A DNA stretch of 64,000 nucleotides, from NCBI GenBank assembly GCA_963798805.1, contig CAWCVC010000005.1, forward strand, positions 394,902 through 458,901, read 5' to 3'. The notes below the pieces were generated by a model. The model worked only from the letters and a program-made list of their open reading frames with translations. It was not told the origin of the DNA and ran no database searches. Below are positions 31,463 to 40,056 of the stretch, piece after piece; within the stretch, counting starts at the first letter, position 1; every line of letters starts with the position of its first letter. Made by a program: the position numbers and the translations under genes. Origin of the DNA: CAVZCK01 sp963798805. GTDB taxonomy: Bacteria > Pseudomonadota > Alphaproteobacteria > Rhizobiales > Rhodomicrobiaceae.

Positions 31463-32254
31463 ATGCCGGACGAAACCCTCAGCACCCTCCTAACCTTTGG
31501 CCATGGCCTCGCCGACGCCGCGGGAGCGGAGATTCTTCCCCATTTTCGGCAGCGCGAGAGCGTCGCTAATAAATCCGACAACGGCTTCGACCCGGTAACG
31601 GAAGCGGATCGGGCCGCCGAAACCGCTATGCGTGCGCTGATCGAGAGCACCTATCCCGACCATGGCATTCTGGGCGAGGAGTTCGAGGACAAGCCGCAGA
31701 AGGGCGCTCATCGCTGGGTGCTCGATCCGATCGACGGCACGAGGGCCTTCATTATGGGGCTGCCGATCTGGGGGACCCTGATCGGCCTCAGCCAGGATGG
31801 CCGGCCTGCCCTCGGCATGATGGACCAACCCTACACGGGCGAACGCTTCTGGGGCTCACAGGACGGCGCCTATTTTCGTAACCGGCATGGCGAACAACGG
31901 ATTGCGACACGAAACTGCGCCTCCCTATCAGGCGCGATCCTGGCGGCAACGACGCCGGACATGTTCAAAGGCCGCGACGCCGAGCGCTTCGGCAGCCTGT
32001 CGCGCGCCTGCCGCATGACGCGCTTCGGCGGCGACTGCTATCTCTATTGCCTGCTTGCCATGGGTTTCCTCGATATCGTCGCCGAATGCAGTCTGAAGCC
32101 GTTCGACATCGCGCCGCTCGTGCCGATCATCGAAGCGGCGGGCGGCATTGTCACCACCTGGGACGGCGGCGATCCGGCTAATGGCGGGCGGATTCTTGCT
32201 GTCGGCGATCGGGCATTGCACGAGGCGGCGCTGGCGGCGCTGGCAGGCCACTAG
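31463..32254 (+). CDS. hisN: inositol-monophosphatase-family phosphatase, probable histidinol-phosphatase
   Basis: A 263-residue Mg-dependent phosphatase. Metal sites are visible as GEEFEDKP, VLDPIDGTRAFIMG and, near the end, SLKPFDIAPLVPIIEAAGG. GTRAFIMGLPIWGTLIGL matches the HisN subgroup, which removes phosphate from histidinol phosphate in histidine synthesis. SuhB- or CysQ-type substrates remain possible. Upstream lie the sRNA and a palindrome. Confidence 0.85.
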   Translation: MPDETLSTLLTFGHGLADAAGAEILPHFRQRESVANKSDNGFDPVTEADRAAETAMRALIESTYPDHGILGEEFEDKPQKGAHRWVLDPIDGTRAFIMGLPIWGTLIGLSQDGRPALGMMDQPYTGERFWGSQDGAYFRNRHGEQRIATRNCASLSGAILAATTPDMFKGRDAERFGSLSRACRMTRFGGDCYLYCLLAMGFLDIVAECSLKPFDIAPLVPIIEAAGGIVTTWDGGDPANGGRILAVGDRALHEAALAALAGH

Positions 32255-32413
32255 CCGTTCTTATGCGTCCGAGCAGGCTATCTTCTTTCCGTTCTTGCTG
32301 GGCGAGGTGATCCGTCCTGTGCGGACACGTCCGGCAGGCTGATCGGCTCGAGTACGCTGTCGACGCGCTGAAGGTGGATGGTCCGGGCTCCTGGGGCGGT
32401 CATGCCCCACCAT

Positions 32414-33781
32414 TCATGGCCCGGACGATTGCAGCCGGAAGGCAACGAGGCTGAACAGCTCGGCCTCCGGGCAGCACGAGGCGAGTGCCACACGGATGCG
32501 GCTCGCGGTCTCGACGAAACGTCCGGCGATTTTCAGCAGGCGCAGGCGAATGCTGGCGAACTCGCTTTGCCGCAAAGGATGCCAGGACGGCACGCAATCG
32601 CGCACATCGAGCATCAGCCAATAGGCGGCGGTGTGCAGAATGAGCCGCATCTGATTAGCAAGCGGCGATCGGCAGCTGGTGCGATCGGATGCGAGTTGCG
32701 CTTTATGTTGCTTGATCAGATTCTCTGCCTGTCCCCTCTCGCAGTAGAGGGTCGCATAGATGTGCTCGGCGTTGCCTTTCGCCAGCGAGGTGACGGCATA
32801 GCGGATGTCGAGCCCGCGGCGGAGCATGTCGTCCTCATGACTGGCGCTCGCCTCGATACGTGCCACAACACGGCGCTCCCTGGCCCAGGATTTTGCCGCA
32901 TAGCGCGTTTCGGCGAAGCCGCGCAGAACGGCAAGTTGCTCCTCGGCGCGGCGCGTCCGGATATCATCGGCCTCCGGTTCGACCAAGCGGTCGAGCACGG
33001 TATTGCCAGCAAAGCCGAAGACATAGTCGATGCCATTGGCCTCACACCAGCTCATAACTTCTTCTCGGCCGTAGTGACTATCGCCACGAATGGTGATGCG
33101 CGTATCGGACCAATGCCGGCGAATGCGATTGATCAGACGGCGCAGTAATCCACGGACTTCCTTGCCTGAGGGCGTCTTGCCCGGACGCAGGATCATGGTG
33201 ACCGGGCGGCCCGTCGCTGTCTCATAGATGTGGATCGGCAGAAAGCAGCGCTCGTCGTAATGGGCGTTCCATTCCGACAGTTTCTGATGACCGTGCACCA
33301 CGTCGAGCGTGTCATCGATGTCCAGCACCACCGATGCCGGCGGCATCTTGTAGCTCCGGCACCAGATGTCGACGAGCGCATAGGTCAGGCGGATGATCTC
33401 CTTCAGCGTCGGCGCGTTCTCCCAGCGCGAGATGGTCGGCTGCGAGCATAGATCATTGCCCGTGTCGGGCAGCCGCCCGCAGGCAAGCTTGAAGGCGGCA
33501 TCGCAGCGCAGCCAGTCGAAGTCATTGCCATCCGCGTAGCCGCAGGCGATCGCCAACATGCGCCCTTTCAGTATGTCCTCAACTGTGTGCGTAATATGCG
33601 CCCGATCGCGCCGGTCGGCGATCAAAGCAGCGAGAGTTTGGGAGAGAGCCCGCCGACGCTCGGCAAGCGCGAGCAGCATGACGCCGCTGTCGGAGGAGAG
33701 ACGACCGCCATCGAAGGCAGCTGTGACTTTCTTGCGCGACACGGCTGGATAGGGAACGGTGAGCGGGCTATCGTCGGTCAT
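32414..33781 (-). CDS. IS1380-family transposase (intact)
   Basis: A 455-residue transposase starting MTDDSPLTVPYPAVSRKK. The catalytic blocks are VVLDIDDTLDVVHGHQKLSE, TRITIRGDSHYGREEVMSWC and YCERGQAENLIKQHKAQLAS, as in IS1380. It is a different lineage from the broken copy at 22267, with only domain-level similarity. I could not define terminal repeats with confidence, so no element boundary is given. It separates the hisN-like gene from the FAH-family gene. Confidence 0.95.
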   Translation of the reverse strand: MTDDSPLTVPYPAVSRKKVTAAFDGGRLSSDSGVMLLALAERRRALSQTLAALIADRRDRAHITHTVEDILKGRMLAIACGYADGNDFDWLRCDAAFKLACGRLPDTGNDLCSQPTISRWENAPTLKEIIRLTYALVDIWCRSYKMPPASVVLDIDDTLDVVHGHQKLSEWNAHYDERCFLPIHIYETATGRPVTMILRPGKTPSGKEVRGLLRRLINRIRRHWSDTRITIRGDSHYGREEVMSWCEANGIDYVFGFAGNTVLDRLVEPEADDIRTRRAEEQLAVLRGFAETRYAAKSWARERRVVARIEASASHEDDMLRRGLDIRYAVTSLAKGNAEHIYATLYCERGQAENLIKQHKAQLASDRTSCRSPLANQMRLILHTAAYWLMLDVRDCVPSWHPLRQSEFASIRLRLLKIAGRFVETASRIRVALASCCPEAELFSLVAFRLQSSGP

Positions 33782-33938
33782 GGCGGGTGTGGCTCTGCGC
33801 TGCGGCGCGCATAGGATGGCTGCGACACCCATTTCCTACGCAAGTTCAATGCCTTGCGCCACATTCGCCAGCGCAATTTCTAACTGCGGCTGAATAAGAT
33901 CGGCTAGGCCCTGTGCCGTTTCGAGACTAGTGGAGCGA

Positions 33939-33978
33939 ATTCCGGCATTTGCTCTCGAGCGGATGCAAATGCCGGAAT
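33939..33978. repeat. perfect 14-base hairpin
   Basis: ATTCCGGCATTTGC (33939-33952) and GCAAATGCCGGAAT (33965-33978) are exact inverted repeats with a 12-base loop. They lie between the IS1380 transposase and the FAH-family gene. It may be a REP-type unit or an old IS end; no T-run follows on either strand. Confidence 0.5.
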
Positions 33979-34123
33979 CGGACCGCGGGCCTTGCGCCGA
34001 TTGACAGTTCCAGCGTCCGCCCGCTTATGAGTCACCGGAGCGAAATCGAGATACGCCACAATGAGCGTCGCCGCCCTCCTCCGTTCCAGGTCGAGGCGGG
34101 AGTGATGGGAGAGGACGCCTGCA

Positions 34124-34972
34124 ATGAAACTCTTGCGCTTTGGTCCGCCCGGCAATGAGCGGCCCGGCCTGCTGGATGTGGAGGGCCGCGTGCGTGACCT
34201 CTCGGCGCACGTCCTGGACATTGACGGCGCAAGCATCAGCCCGAGCGGGCTTGCGAAGATCGCGGCGATCGATCCGTCAACGCTGCCGATGATCTATGGT
34301 GCGCCGCGGCTTGGACCGTGCGTTGCCGGCGTATCGAAATTCATTGCCATCGGTCTCAACTACTCCGACCACGCCGCCGAAACAGGCCAGCCGATCCCGA
34401 CGGAGCCGATTATCTTCCAGAAAGCGACCTCCTGCATCGTCGGACCGAATGACGACGTCATGCTGCCCAGAGATTCCGTCAAACTCGACTGGGAGGTCGA
34501 GCTCGGCCTCGTGATCGGCACACGTGCCCGCTATGTCGAGGAAAGCGCTGCCCTCAACCATGTCGCTGGCTATTGCGTCGTCAATGACGTCTCAGAGCGC
34601 GAATTTCAGCTCGAGCGCCTCGGCCAGTCGACCAAGGGCAAGGGGTGCGACACTTTCGGCCCGATCGGTCCGTGGCTGGTCACCCAGGACGAGATCCCGG
34701 ATGCGTCGAATCTCGCCATGTATTGCGACGTGAATGGCGAGCGGCGTCAGTCCGGCAGCACCGCCACGATGATCTTCAACGTGTCTTATCTCGTCAGCTA
34801 CATCAGCCGGTTCATGACCCTGATGCCCGGCGACGTCATCGCAACGGGAACGCCTCCCGGCGTCGGGCTCGGCATGACGCCACCGCAATATCTGAAAGCC
34901 GGCGATATCATCAAACTCGGCATTGACGGGCTTGGCCAGCAGCGGCAAAAAGTCATACCGTTTCGCCTCTAA
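34124..34972 (+). CDS. fumarylacetoacetate hydrolase family protein
   Basis: A 282-residue FAH-fold enzyme. KFIAIGLNYSDHAAETGQP, the metal ligands in LDWEVELGLVIG, VVNDVSEREFQLER, and the C-terminal GDVIATGTPPGVGLGM are the conserved blocks. Members cleave or isomerise acylpyruvates and dienedioates in aromatic and ureide catabolism. Best resemblance is to the 2-hydroxyhepta-2,4-diene-1,7-dioate isomerase / ureidoglycolate lyase-like group. No catabolic neighbours narrow the substrate. Confidence 0.9.
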   Translation: MKLLRFGPPGNERPGLLDVEGRVRDLSAHVLDIDGASISPSGLAKIAAIDPSTLPMIYGAPRLGPCVAGVSKFIAIGLNYSDHAAETGQPIPTEPIIFQKATSCIVGPNDDVMLPRDSVKLDWEVELGLVIGTRARYVEESAALNHVAGYCVVNDVSEREFQLERLGQSTKGKGCDTFGPIGPWLVTQDEIPDASNLAMYCDVNGERRQSGSTATMIFNVSYLVSYISRFMTLMPGDVIATGTPPGVGLGMTPPQYLKAGDIIKLGIDGLGQQRQKVIPFRL

Positions 34973-35144
34973 CTCTTTCATATCGTAAAAACTCAGTCTT
35001 CTTTGCCGTTCTATTGGCTGAACGAGGCAAGATCTGTCTGTTCAGGCCAAGAACGGCTGAGTCTGCACGAGTGACATTCCTGGTTAGCCTGAGAGCAACT
35101 ATGGCCGTCATAATATTTGGAAACGCCACGATTTGGAGACAGCC

Positions 35145-37151
35145 GTGACCCTTCGGACCATGCAGGCCGCCCCCGCAGAAGTGACGCTTCGCGATCTCGC
35201 CAACGCCATCCGCGCCCTTTCGATGGACGCCGTGGAGGCTGCGAAATCCGGCCATCCGGGAATGCCGATGGGCATGGCCGATGTGGCCACGGTGCTGTTC
35301 ACGCACTTTCTGAAGTTCGACCCCGCCGCGCCGGACTGGCCCGACCGCGACCGTTTTATCTTGTCCGCCGGCCACGGCTCGATGCTGCTCTATTCGCTCC
35401 TCTATCTGACCGGCTATCCGGAGATGACTCTCGACGAGCTGAAGAATTTCCGTCAGCTCGGCTCGATCACCGCCGGACATCCCGAATATGGCCACGCGCC
35501 GGGCATCGAGACGACGACCGGGCCGCTCGGACAGGGGATCACGAATGCCGTCGGAATGGCGCTGGCCGAGCGGCTTCTCAATGCCCGTTTCGGCGACGGG
35601 CTCGTCGATCATTATACTTATGCGCTGGCCGGCGACGGCTGCCTGATGGAAGGCATCAGCCATGAGGCAATTGACCTTGCCGGCCATCTGCGCCTGTCGA
35701 AGCTGATCGTGCTGTTCGACGACAACAGTATCTCGATCGACGGCCCGACCTCGCTTTCGACCTCGATGGATCAGTTTGGCCGCTTCGCCGCAGCCGGCTG
35801 GGATGCCCGCCGGATCGATGGGCACAATGAGGCCGAGATTGCCGAGGCGATCGAAGCCGCGCGCAACACCGACCGGCCGAGCCTCATCGCCTGCAAGACG
35901 ATCATCGGCTTTGGCGCCCCGAACAAGCAGGGCACGGCCTCCACCCATGGCTCACCGCTAGGTGCAGATGAGATCGGCAAGACCCGCGAAAAGCTCGGCT
36001 GGCGCTATCAGCCTTTCGAGGTGCCGGAGGCAATCCTTGCGGCATGGCGCGCTTCGGCGGCGCAGGGCAAGGCTGAGCGGCGAAGCTGGCTCGGGCGGCT
36101 CGAGGACTATCCGCGCCGCGCCGATTTCGAGCGCATGATCTCAGGGGAAACCGGCACGGCGCTCGGCGAGGCAGTCGCCCGGATAAAGGCGAAATTTGCG
36201 GCCGAGATGCCGAAGCTTGCGACGCGGCAATCCTCGCAGGCAGTGCTCGAGGAGCTGACGGCGGCCCTTCCCGGTCTGATCGGCGGCTCCGCGGATCTCA
36301 CCGGCTCGAACGGCACCAAGACCAAGGCGATGAAGCCCGTCAAGCCGGGCGATTTCTCCGGCAGCTACATTCATTACGGCGTGCGCGAGCACGGCATGGC
36401 GGCGGCGATGAACGGCATCGCGCTGCATGGCGGCTTCATCCCCTATGGTGGGACGTTCCTGACCTTTTCTGACTATTCGCGTCCGGCGATCCGGCTCGGC
36501 GCCCTGATGGGGCTGCGGGTCATTCACGTGATGACGCATGATTCGATCGGGCTCGGCGAGGATGGACCAACGCATCAGCCAGTCGAACATCTCGCGGCGC
36601 TTCGCGCGATCCCGAACCTGCGGGTTTTCCGTCCGGCCGACGCGATGGAAACGGCGGAGTGCTGGGCCGTCGCGCTCGAATTCGCGAGAACTCCATCCGT
36701 GCTCTGCCTGACGCGCCAGGGGCTGCCGCCGTTACCGGCTCGCAAGGAGCTTGAAACAAATCTCTGCGCCAAGGGTGCCTATGTCGTGCATGAGCCCTCC
36801 GCGCCGCGCCAGATCACCCTGATCGGGACCGGCTCCGAGCTTCAGCTTGCGCTGGCGGCGGCCAAAAGCCTCGATGCAGAGGGTGTTGCCGCCGCCGTGG
36901 TGTCGATGCCGTGCTGGGAGCTGTTCCGTGCGCAGCCGGAGGACTATCGCAAAGCGGTGCTGGGCGACACGCCGCGCGTGGCGGTTGAGGCGGGCGTTCG
37001 CTTCGGCTGGGATGGGTGGATCGGGCCGGATGGCGGCTTCGTCGGCATGAGCGGGTTCGGCGCGTCGGCTCCGGCGGAGGCGCTTTACGAGCATTTCGGC
37101 ATTACCGCCGAGGCAGTTGCGCGCGCAGCGCGGGACGCTTTGTCGAAATAG
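35145..37151 (+). CDS. tkt: transketolase
   Basis: About 668 residues. It transfers two-carbon ketol units in the pentose phosphate and Calvin/RuMP-type pathways with thiamine diphosphate. SGHPGMPMGMADVATVLF, the TPP motif AGDGCLMEGISHEAIDLAGH followed by DDNSISIDG, and THDSIGLGEDGPTHQPVEHL are canonical. The GTG at 35145 was chosen because GGAGA lies at the right distance; TTG at 35133 and ATG at 35160 are alternatives. It is convergent with the dapA-like gene. No other cbb or pentose phosphate gene is adjacent. Confidence 0.93.
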   Translation: MTLRTMQAAPAEVTLRDLANAIRALSMDAVEAAKSGHPGMPMGMADVATVLFTHFLKFDPAAPDWPDRDRFILSAGHGSMLLYSLLYLTGYPEMTLDELKNFRQLGSITAGHPEYGHAPGIETTTGPLGQGITNAVGMALAERLLNARFGDGLVDHYTYALAGDGCLMEGISHEAIDLAGHLRLSKLIVLFDDNSISIDGPTSLSTSMDQFGRFAAAGWDARRIDGHNEAEIAEAIEAARNTDRPSLIACKTIIGFGAPNKQGTASTHGSPLGADEIGKTREKLGWRYQPFEVPEAILAAWRASAAQGKAERRSWLGRLEDYPRRADFERMISGETGTALGEAVARIKAKFAAEMPKLATRQSSQAVLEELTAALPGLIGGSADLTGSNGTKTKAMKPVKPGDFSGSYIHYGVREHGMAAAMNGIALHGGFIPYGGTFLTFSDYSRPAIRLGALMGLRVIHVMTHDSIGLGEDGPTHQPVEHLAALRAIPNLRVFRPADAMETAECWAVALEFARTPSVLCLTRQGLPPLPARKELETNLCAKGAYVVHEPSAPRQITLIGTGSELQLALAAAKSLDAEGVAAAVVSMPCWELFRAQPEDYRKAVLGDTPRVAVEAGVRFGWDGWIGPDGGFVGMSGFGASAPAEALYEHFGITAEAVARAARDALSK

Positions 37152-37164
37152 AGGCTGACGAGAC

Positions 37165-37188
37165 GGAAGCCGCCGCCTTGCGGCTTCC
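37165..37188. terminator. hairpin between convergent genes
   Basis: GGAAGCCGC (37165-37173) and GCGGCTTCC (37180-37188) form a perfect 9-base stem with a 6-base loop between the tkt stop and the stop of the convergent aldolase. There is no T-run, so it may only partly terminate either transcript. Confidence 0.5.
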
Positions 37189-37202
37189 GACCGCGAGCGC
37201 CG

Positions 37203-38117
37203 CTACCCGGCCACGTGATTCCTGAACAGCTCGGTTTCGGCGATCCGCGAGCGCAATCTGAGCCAGTCCCCCTCCGGCAAATTCGCGAGCGGCGGGTGCA
37301 TACGCCGCCATTCGGCGTCGCCCTGCATTTCCGCCAGCAGCCACTTCACGGCCTGGATCAGCGGGAAATCCTGAATGACGGCGCGGATCTCCAGCGCAGA
37401 CTTCAGCGCCTGCGCCCCCGCCGATGTGCTCCGCGCTTTCCAGCCGCGAGAGACGATCGCGCCGGTCACATTGGTCGTCCCCGAGATGCAGCCGGCGAAT
37501 TTCACCTCCGGCAGCTTCGCCAGGATGGCTTCGGAGCCGGGAAATACCGCGATCGAGGGGATCCGCTCGGCGAGCACCTGAGCGTTCTGCAGATCGCCGC
37601 TCGAATCCTTGATGCCGCTGAGCACGTCCGGGAAGCGCTTGGCCAGTTGCTCCACCACCTCGACCGGATAGGGCACCGCGGACATTTGCGGGATATGGTA
37701 GAGATAGAGCCCGAACCCGCCGCCACAGGCGCGCTCGATCACCCGGCCGACGTAATCTTCGAGTGCCGCATCGCTGATGCCTTTGTAATAGAATGGCGGC
37801 AGCAGCAGCGCGCCGGCATAGCCGAGTTCGCGAGCCGCCTTGGTCAGCGTCACCGCGTCTTGCAGCGCCGCCGCGCCGGTGCCGACCATGAAACGGTCCA
37901 TCGGCAGTCCCGAGCGGGCGACGGCGCGCATCGCGGCGAGCCGCTGCTCTACCGAGAACGAGGTCGCCTCGCCGGTCGTGCCGAGCAGGTTAACGCCATC
38001 ATTGCCGCCCTCGCCGAGAAGCCAGCGGCAATGGCCGACGAGCTTTTCCTCGTCGACGCTGAGGTCAGATTTGAGCGGCGTGGCCGCGGCAGCAAAAATT
38101 CCGGAAAGTCTGGGCAT
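37203..38117 (-). CDS. DapA/NAL-family class I aldolase
   Basis: A 304-residue dihydrodipicolinate-synthase-fold lyase. NLLGTTGEATSFSVEQR is the substrate-carboxylate loop. The catalytic Tyr is in LYLYHIPQMS and the Schiff-base Lys in LSGIKDSSGD. GAGGAGGCC precedes the ATG. The family includes dihydrodipicolinate synthase, N-acetylneuraminate lyase and keto-deoxy-sugar aldolases. The divergence (for example GNDGVNLLGTTGE) suggests a catabolic member rather than the lysine-pathway enzyme. Substrate unknown. Confidence 0.88.
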   Translation of the reverse strand: MPRLSGIFAAAATPLKSDLSVDEEKLVGHCRWLLGEGGNDGVNLLGTTGEATSFSVEQRLAAMRAVARSGLPMDRFMVGTGAAALQDAVTLTKAARELGYAGALLLPPFYYKGISDAALEDYVGRVIERACGGGFGLYLYHIPQMSAVPYPVEVVEQLAKRFPDVLSGIKDSSGDLQNAQVLAERIPSIAVFPGSEAILAKLPEVKFAGCISGTTNVTGAIVSRGWKARSTSAGAQALKSALEIRAVIQDFPLIQAVKWLLAEMQGDAEWRRMHPPLANLPEGDWLRLRSRIAETELFRNHVAG

Positions 38118-38245
38118 GGCCTCCTCGCTCGTTCATTTGCACGGTCAGACGGGCCGGGTGCAGCATGGCGAACCGGAACGGCCTCGCGGATGCGACGTTC
38201 CTCTTGATCCCCGGCGGCGAAAAGCATAAGACATCAACCCACCGA

Positions 38246-38321
38246 GGGGCCATAGCTCAGTTGGGAGAGCGCGTGAATGGCATTCACGAGGTCGGCGGTT
38301 CGATCCCGCCTGGCTCCACCA
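38246..38321 (+). tRNA. tRNA-Ala (GGC)
   Basis: A 76-base tRNA with GGGGCCA acceptor, AGCTCAGTTGGGAGAGCGC D-arm, anticodon loop ATGGCAT (GGC), T-arm GGTTCGATCCC and encoded CCA. The accessory region begins immediately downstream, so its 3' end is a candidate attachment site. Confidence 0.95.
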
Positions 38322-38465
38322 ATAATCCCAACGACTTAGCTAAAATCGTGTGATACTCGTTAGCCATAGCGGCTAACACCGGGCTAACAGTATGATGGGC
38401 ATTACCGGGTAGTGCTGTCGTAGCGCTGGATTGTGAATTCGACCATTCGGGTGACGCTGCGCGCA

Positions 38466-38939
38466 TCAGCGGAACATAGGGCCTGAGCAAACCGCTGCCA
38501 GAGCGAGCAAATCGACGTGGGCTAGCTTCCAGCGCTGAGGTTCATCTGAATGACAGATCACTTGCGGAGGTGCCGCATCTAGACAATGCCACTCAAATCG
38601 AAACGCATGGATGATTTTGTTCGTGGCGTCCCGATAGAATAAATCCGTCACTTGGTCGTCACCTTGGATCACGCTGCCTAATGCAGCCGCACCAATCTCT
38701 CTGAGATATTCAGCGATATTCTGCCGACTATCGAGAATACGCAATTGGGTCGCCAACTCAAGTAAGGCGCGATCGGCTCGCTCTTCCGCAAGATCAAAAC
38801 ATGACCTCCAGACCAAATTGTCCTTGTCTGGAAAACGAGCATCGAACGCTACTGCTAAGGCCGCACGCGAGTAAGCATGCGCCATTACCAGCGCAAGATT
38901 CTCATGAACGAGCCTTGTGACCACATGTTCTTGATGCAT
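38466..38939 (-). CDS. unknown protein divergent from the Hachiman operon
   Basis: A 157-residue predicted protein starting MHQEHVVTRLVHENLALVMA. It is mostly helical, with an acidic middle and a hydrophobic end (LALAAVCSGPMF). No family is recognised and no signal peptide is seen. A GTG at 39149 extends the frame by 70 residues but with unlike, AT-rich composition. It is divergent from hamA across about 250 AT-rich bases, between tRNA-Ala and the defence genes. It might be a regulator or third component of the defence locus, or cargo; position is the only evidence. Confidence 0.55.
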   Translation of the reverse strand: MHQEHVVTRLVHENLALVMAHAYSRAALAVAFDARFPDKDNLVWRSCFDLAEERADRALLELATQLRILDSRQNIAEYLREIGAAALGSVIQGDDQVTDLFYRDATNKIIHAFRFEWHCLDAAPPQVICHSDEPQRWKLAHVDLLALAAVCSGPMFR

Positions 38940-39189
38940 TGATTGCGCCTGTGAGCTCGCTACCCGTTCATTCAACGGAATTGGATTGAATACATTACAT
39001 ATCAGTATTTGAATAGGATTGAGGGGGCTGTGCAATACAGGATAAGCAACTGGCAGGATTGACAAAGTCCTAAACTTTAAAGCTGTTGCTTTATTGCTAT
39101 TTTTTGTTACACAAAGGCCACAGGGAAAAATTCCGAAATCAATTTTCACGCTTTACATCGCGCCGTCCTCGAACGGCACGCGCCCAAAT

Positions 39190-40056
39190 ATGCTAAATTC
39201 CTCACCGTATAAAAACCGTCCTCGCCCATTGCTTCGGGCAGTAGTGAAACGGTTAGAGCCTTCACCGGGTCTGGCGGGGATGTGCGCGGGGTTCGAAGCA
39301 GGAAAGTGGCGGGCCGAGCATCTTGCAAATCATCTCCTCACCTGGCTTCCGGAGTTTGCCCTGAATGAGCGTGAGTATGCCAGTCTATCTGGCGCAAACG
39401 CCGTACAGGCGCTCCGCGACGCCGCCCGGACGGTCTACACGTCCGAAAAGTATGAAAGACGGGGGGAGATTGGTGAACTACTACTGCACGCTGTAATCCG
39501 ACAAGAATTTGATTCGGTCCCGCTGATAAGCAAAATTTTCTTCAAAGATTCCTCCAACGATACCGTTAAAGGGTTTGATGCTGTCCATATTGTCGAAGGT
39601 AGCGATGGCCTTGAGTTATGGCTTGGCGAGGTGAAGTTTTATCAGGACGCTGCCGCGGCCATTCGCGACATCGTCAAGGAACTCGCCGCTCACATGGAGA
39701 TCCCCTACCTTCGCAGCGAATTTGCAGCGATCTGGCGAAAGATCGACGCAGATTGCCCATTTCGTGATGAATTGCGCCCCATGCTGGAAGACGAAAATAC
39801 GACCATGGATGTCGTCTTCAAGCGGATATGTATTCCGGTGATGATCACGTACGACAGCGAAACCGTTAGCGGCTGCGGCATCACTGATACTGATTATGAA
39901 ATCGCTATAACGCAGGAATTTGAAAGCATTTTGCAGAAATTCGCGGAGAACGATCTTCCCGCCGAGGTTAAGATTATTCTCACGCTGCTGCCGATGAATA
40001 ACAAAACATCGTTGCTGGCGCTCTTCGATAAAAAATTGAAGGGGTTAATGGCGTGA
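39190..40056 (+). CDS. hamA: HamA, Hachiman anti-phage effector nuclease (DUF1837)
   Basis: About 288 residues. The conserved DUF1837 core is plain: RRGEIGELLLHAVIRQEFDS, ISKIFFKDSSNDTVKGFDAV and LELWLGEVKFYQDAAAAIRD. The latter two supply the D...ExK residues of a PD-(D/E)XK nuclease. In Hachiman, HamA is the effector held in check by HamB and released on sensing phage DNA damage. Start MLNSSPYKNR is tentative; the frame opens at 39094. The stop overlaps the hamB GTG by 4 bases, so the pair is coupled. Confidence 0.88.
   Translation: MLNSSPYKNRPRPLLRAVVKRLEPSPGLAGMCAGFEAGKWRAEHLANHLLTWLPEFALNEREYASLSGANAVQALRDAARTVYTSEKYERRGEIGELLLHAVIRQEFDSVPLISKIFFKDSSNDTVKGFDAVHIVEGSDGLELWLGEVKFYQDAAAAIRDIVKELAAHMEIPYLRSEFAAIWRKIDADCPFRDELRPMLEDENTTMDVVFKRICIPVMITYDSETVSGCGITDTDYEIAITQEFESILQKFAENDLPAEVKIILTLLPMNNKTSLLALFDKKLKGLMA

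Noticed and set aside
38284..38490. 68-codon minus-strand frame ending LLVEPGGIEPPTS at tRNA-Ala
   Set aside because: The ending is translated from the tRNA itself, a known annotation artefact. An integrase remnant was considered but no catalytic residues are visible.
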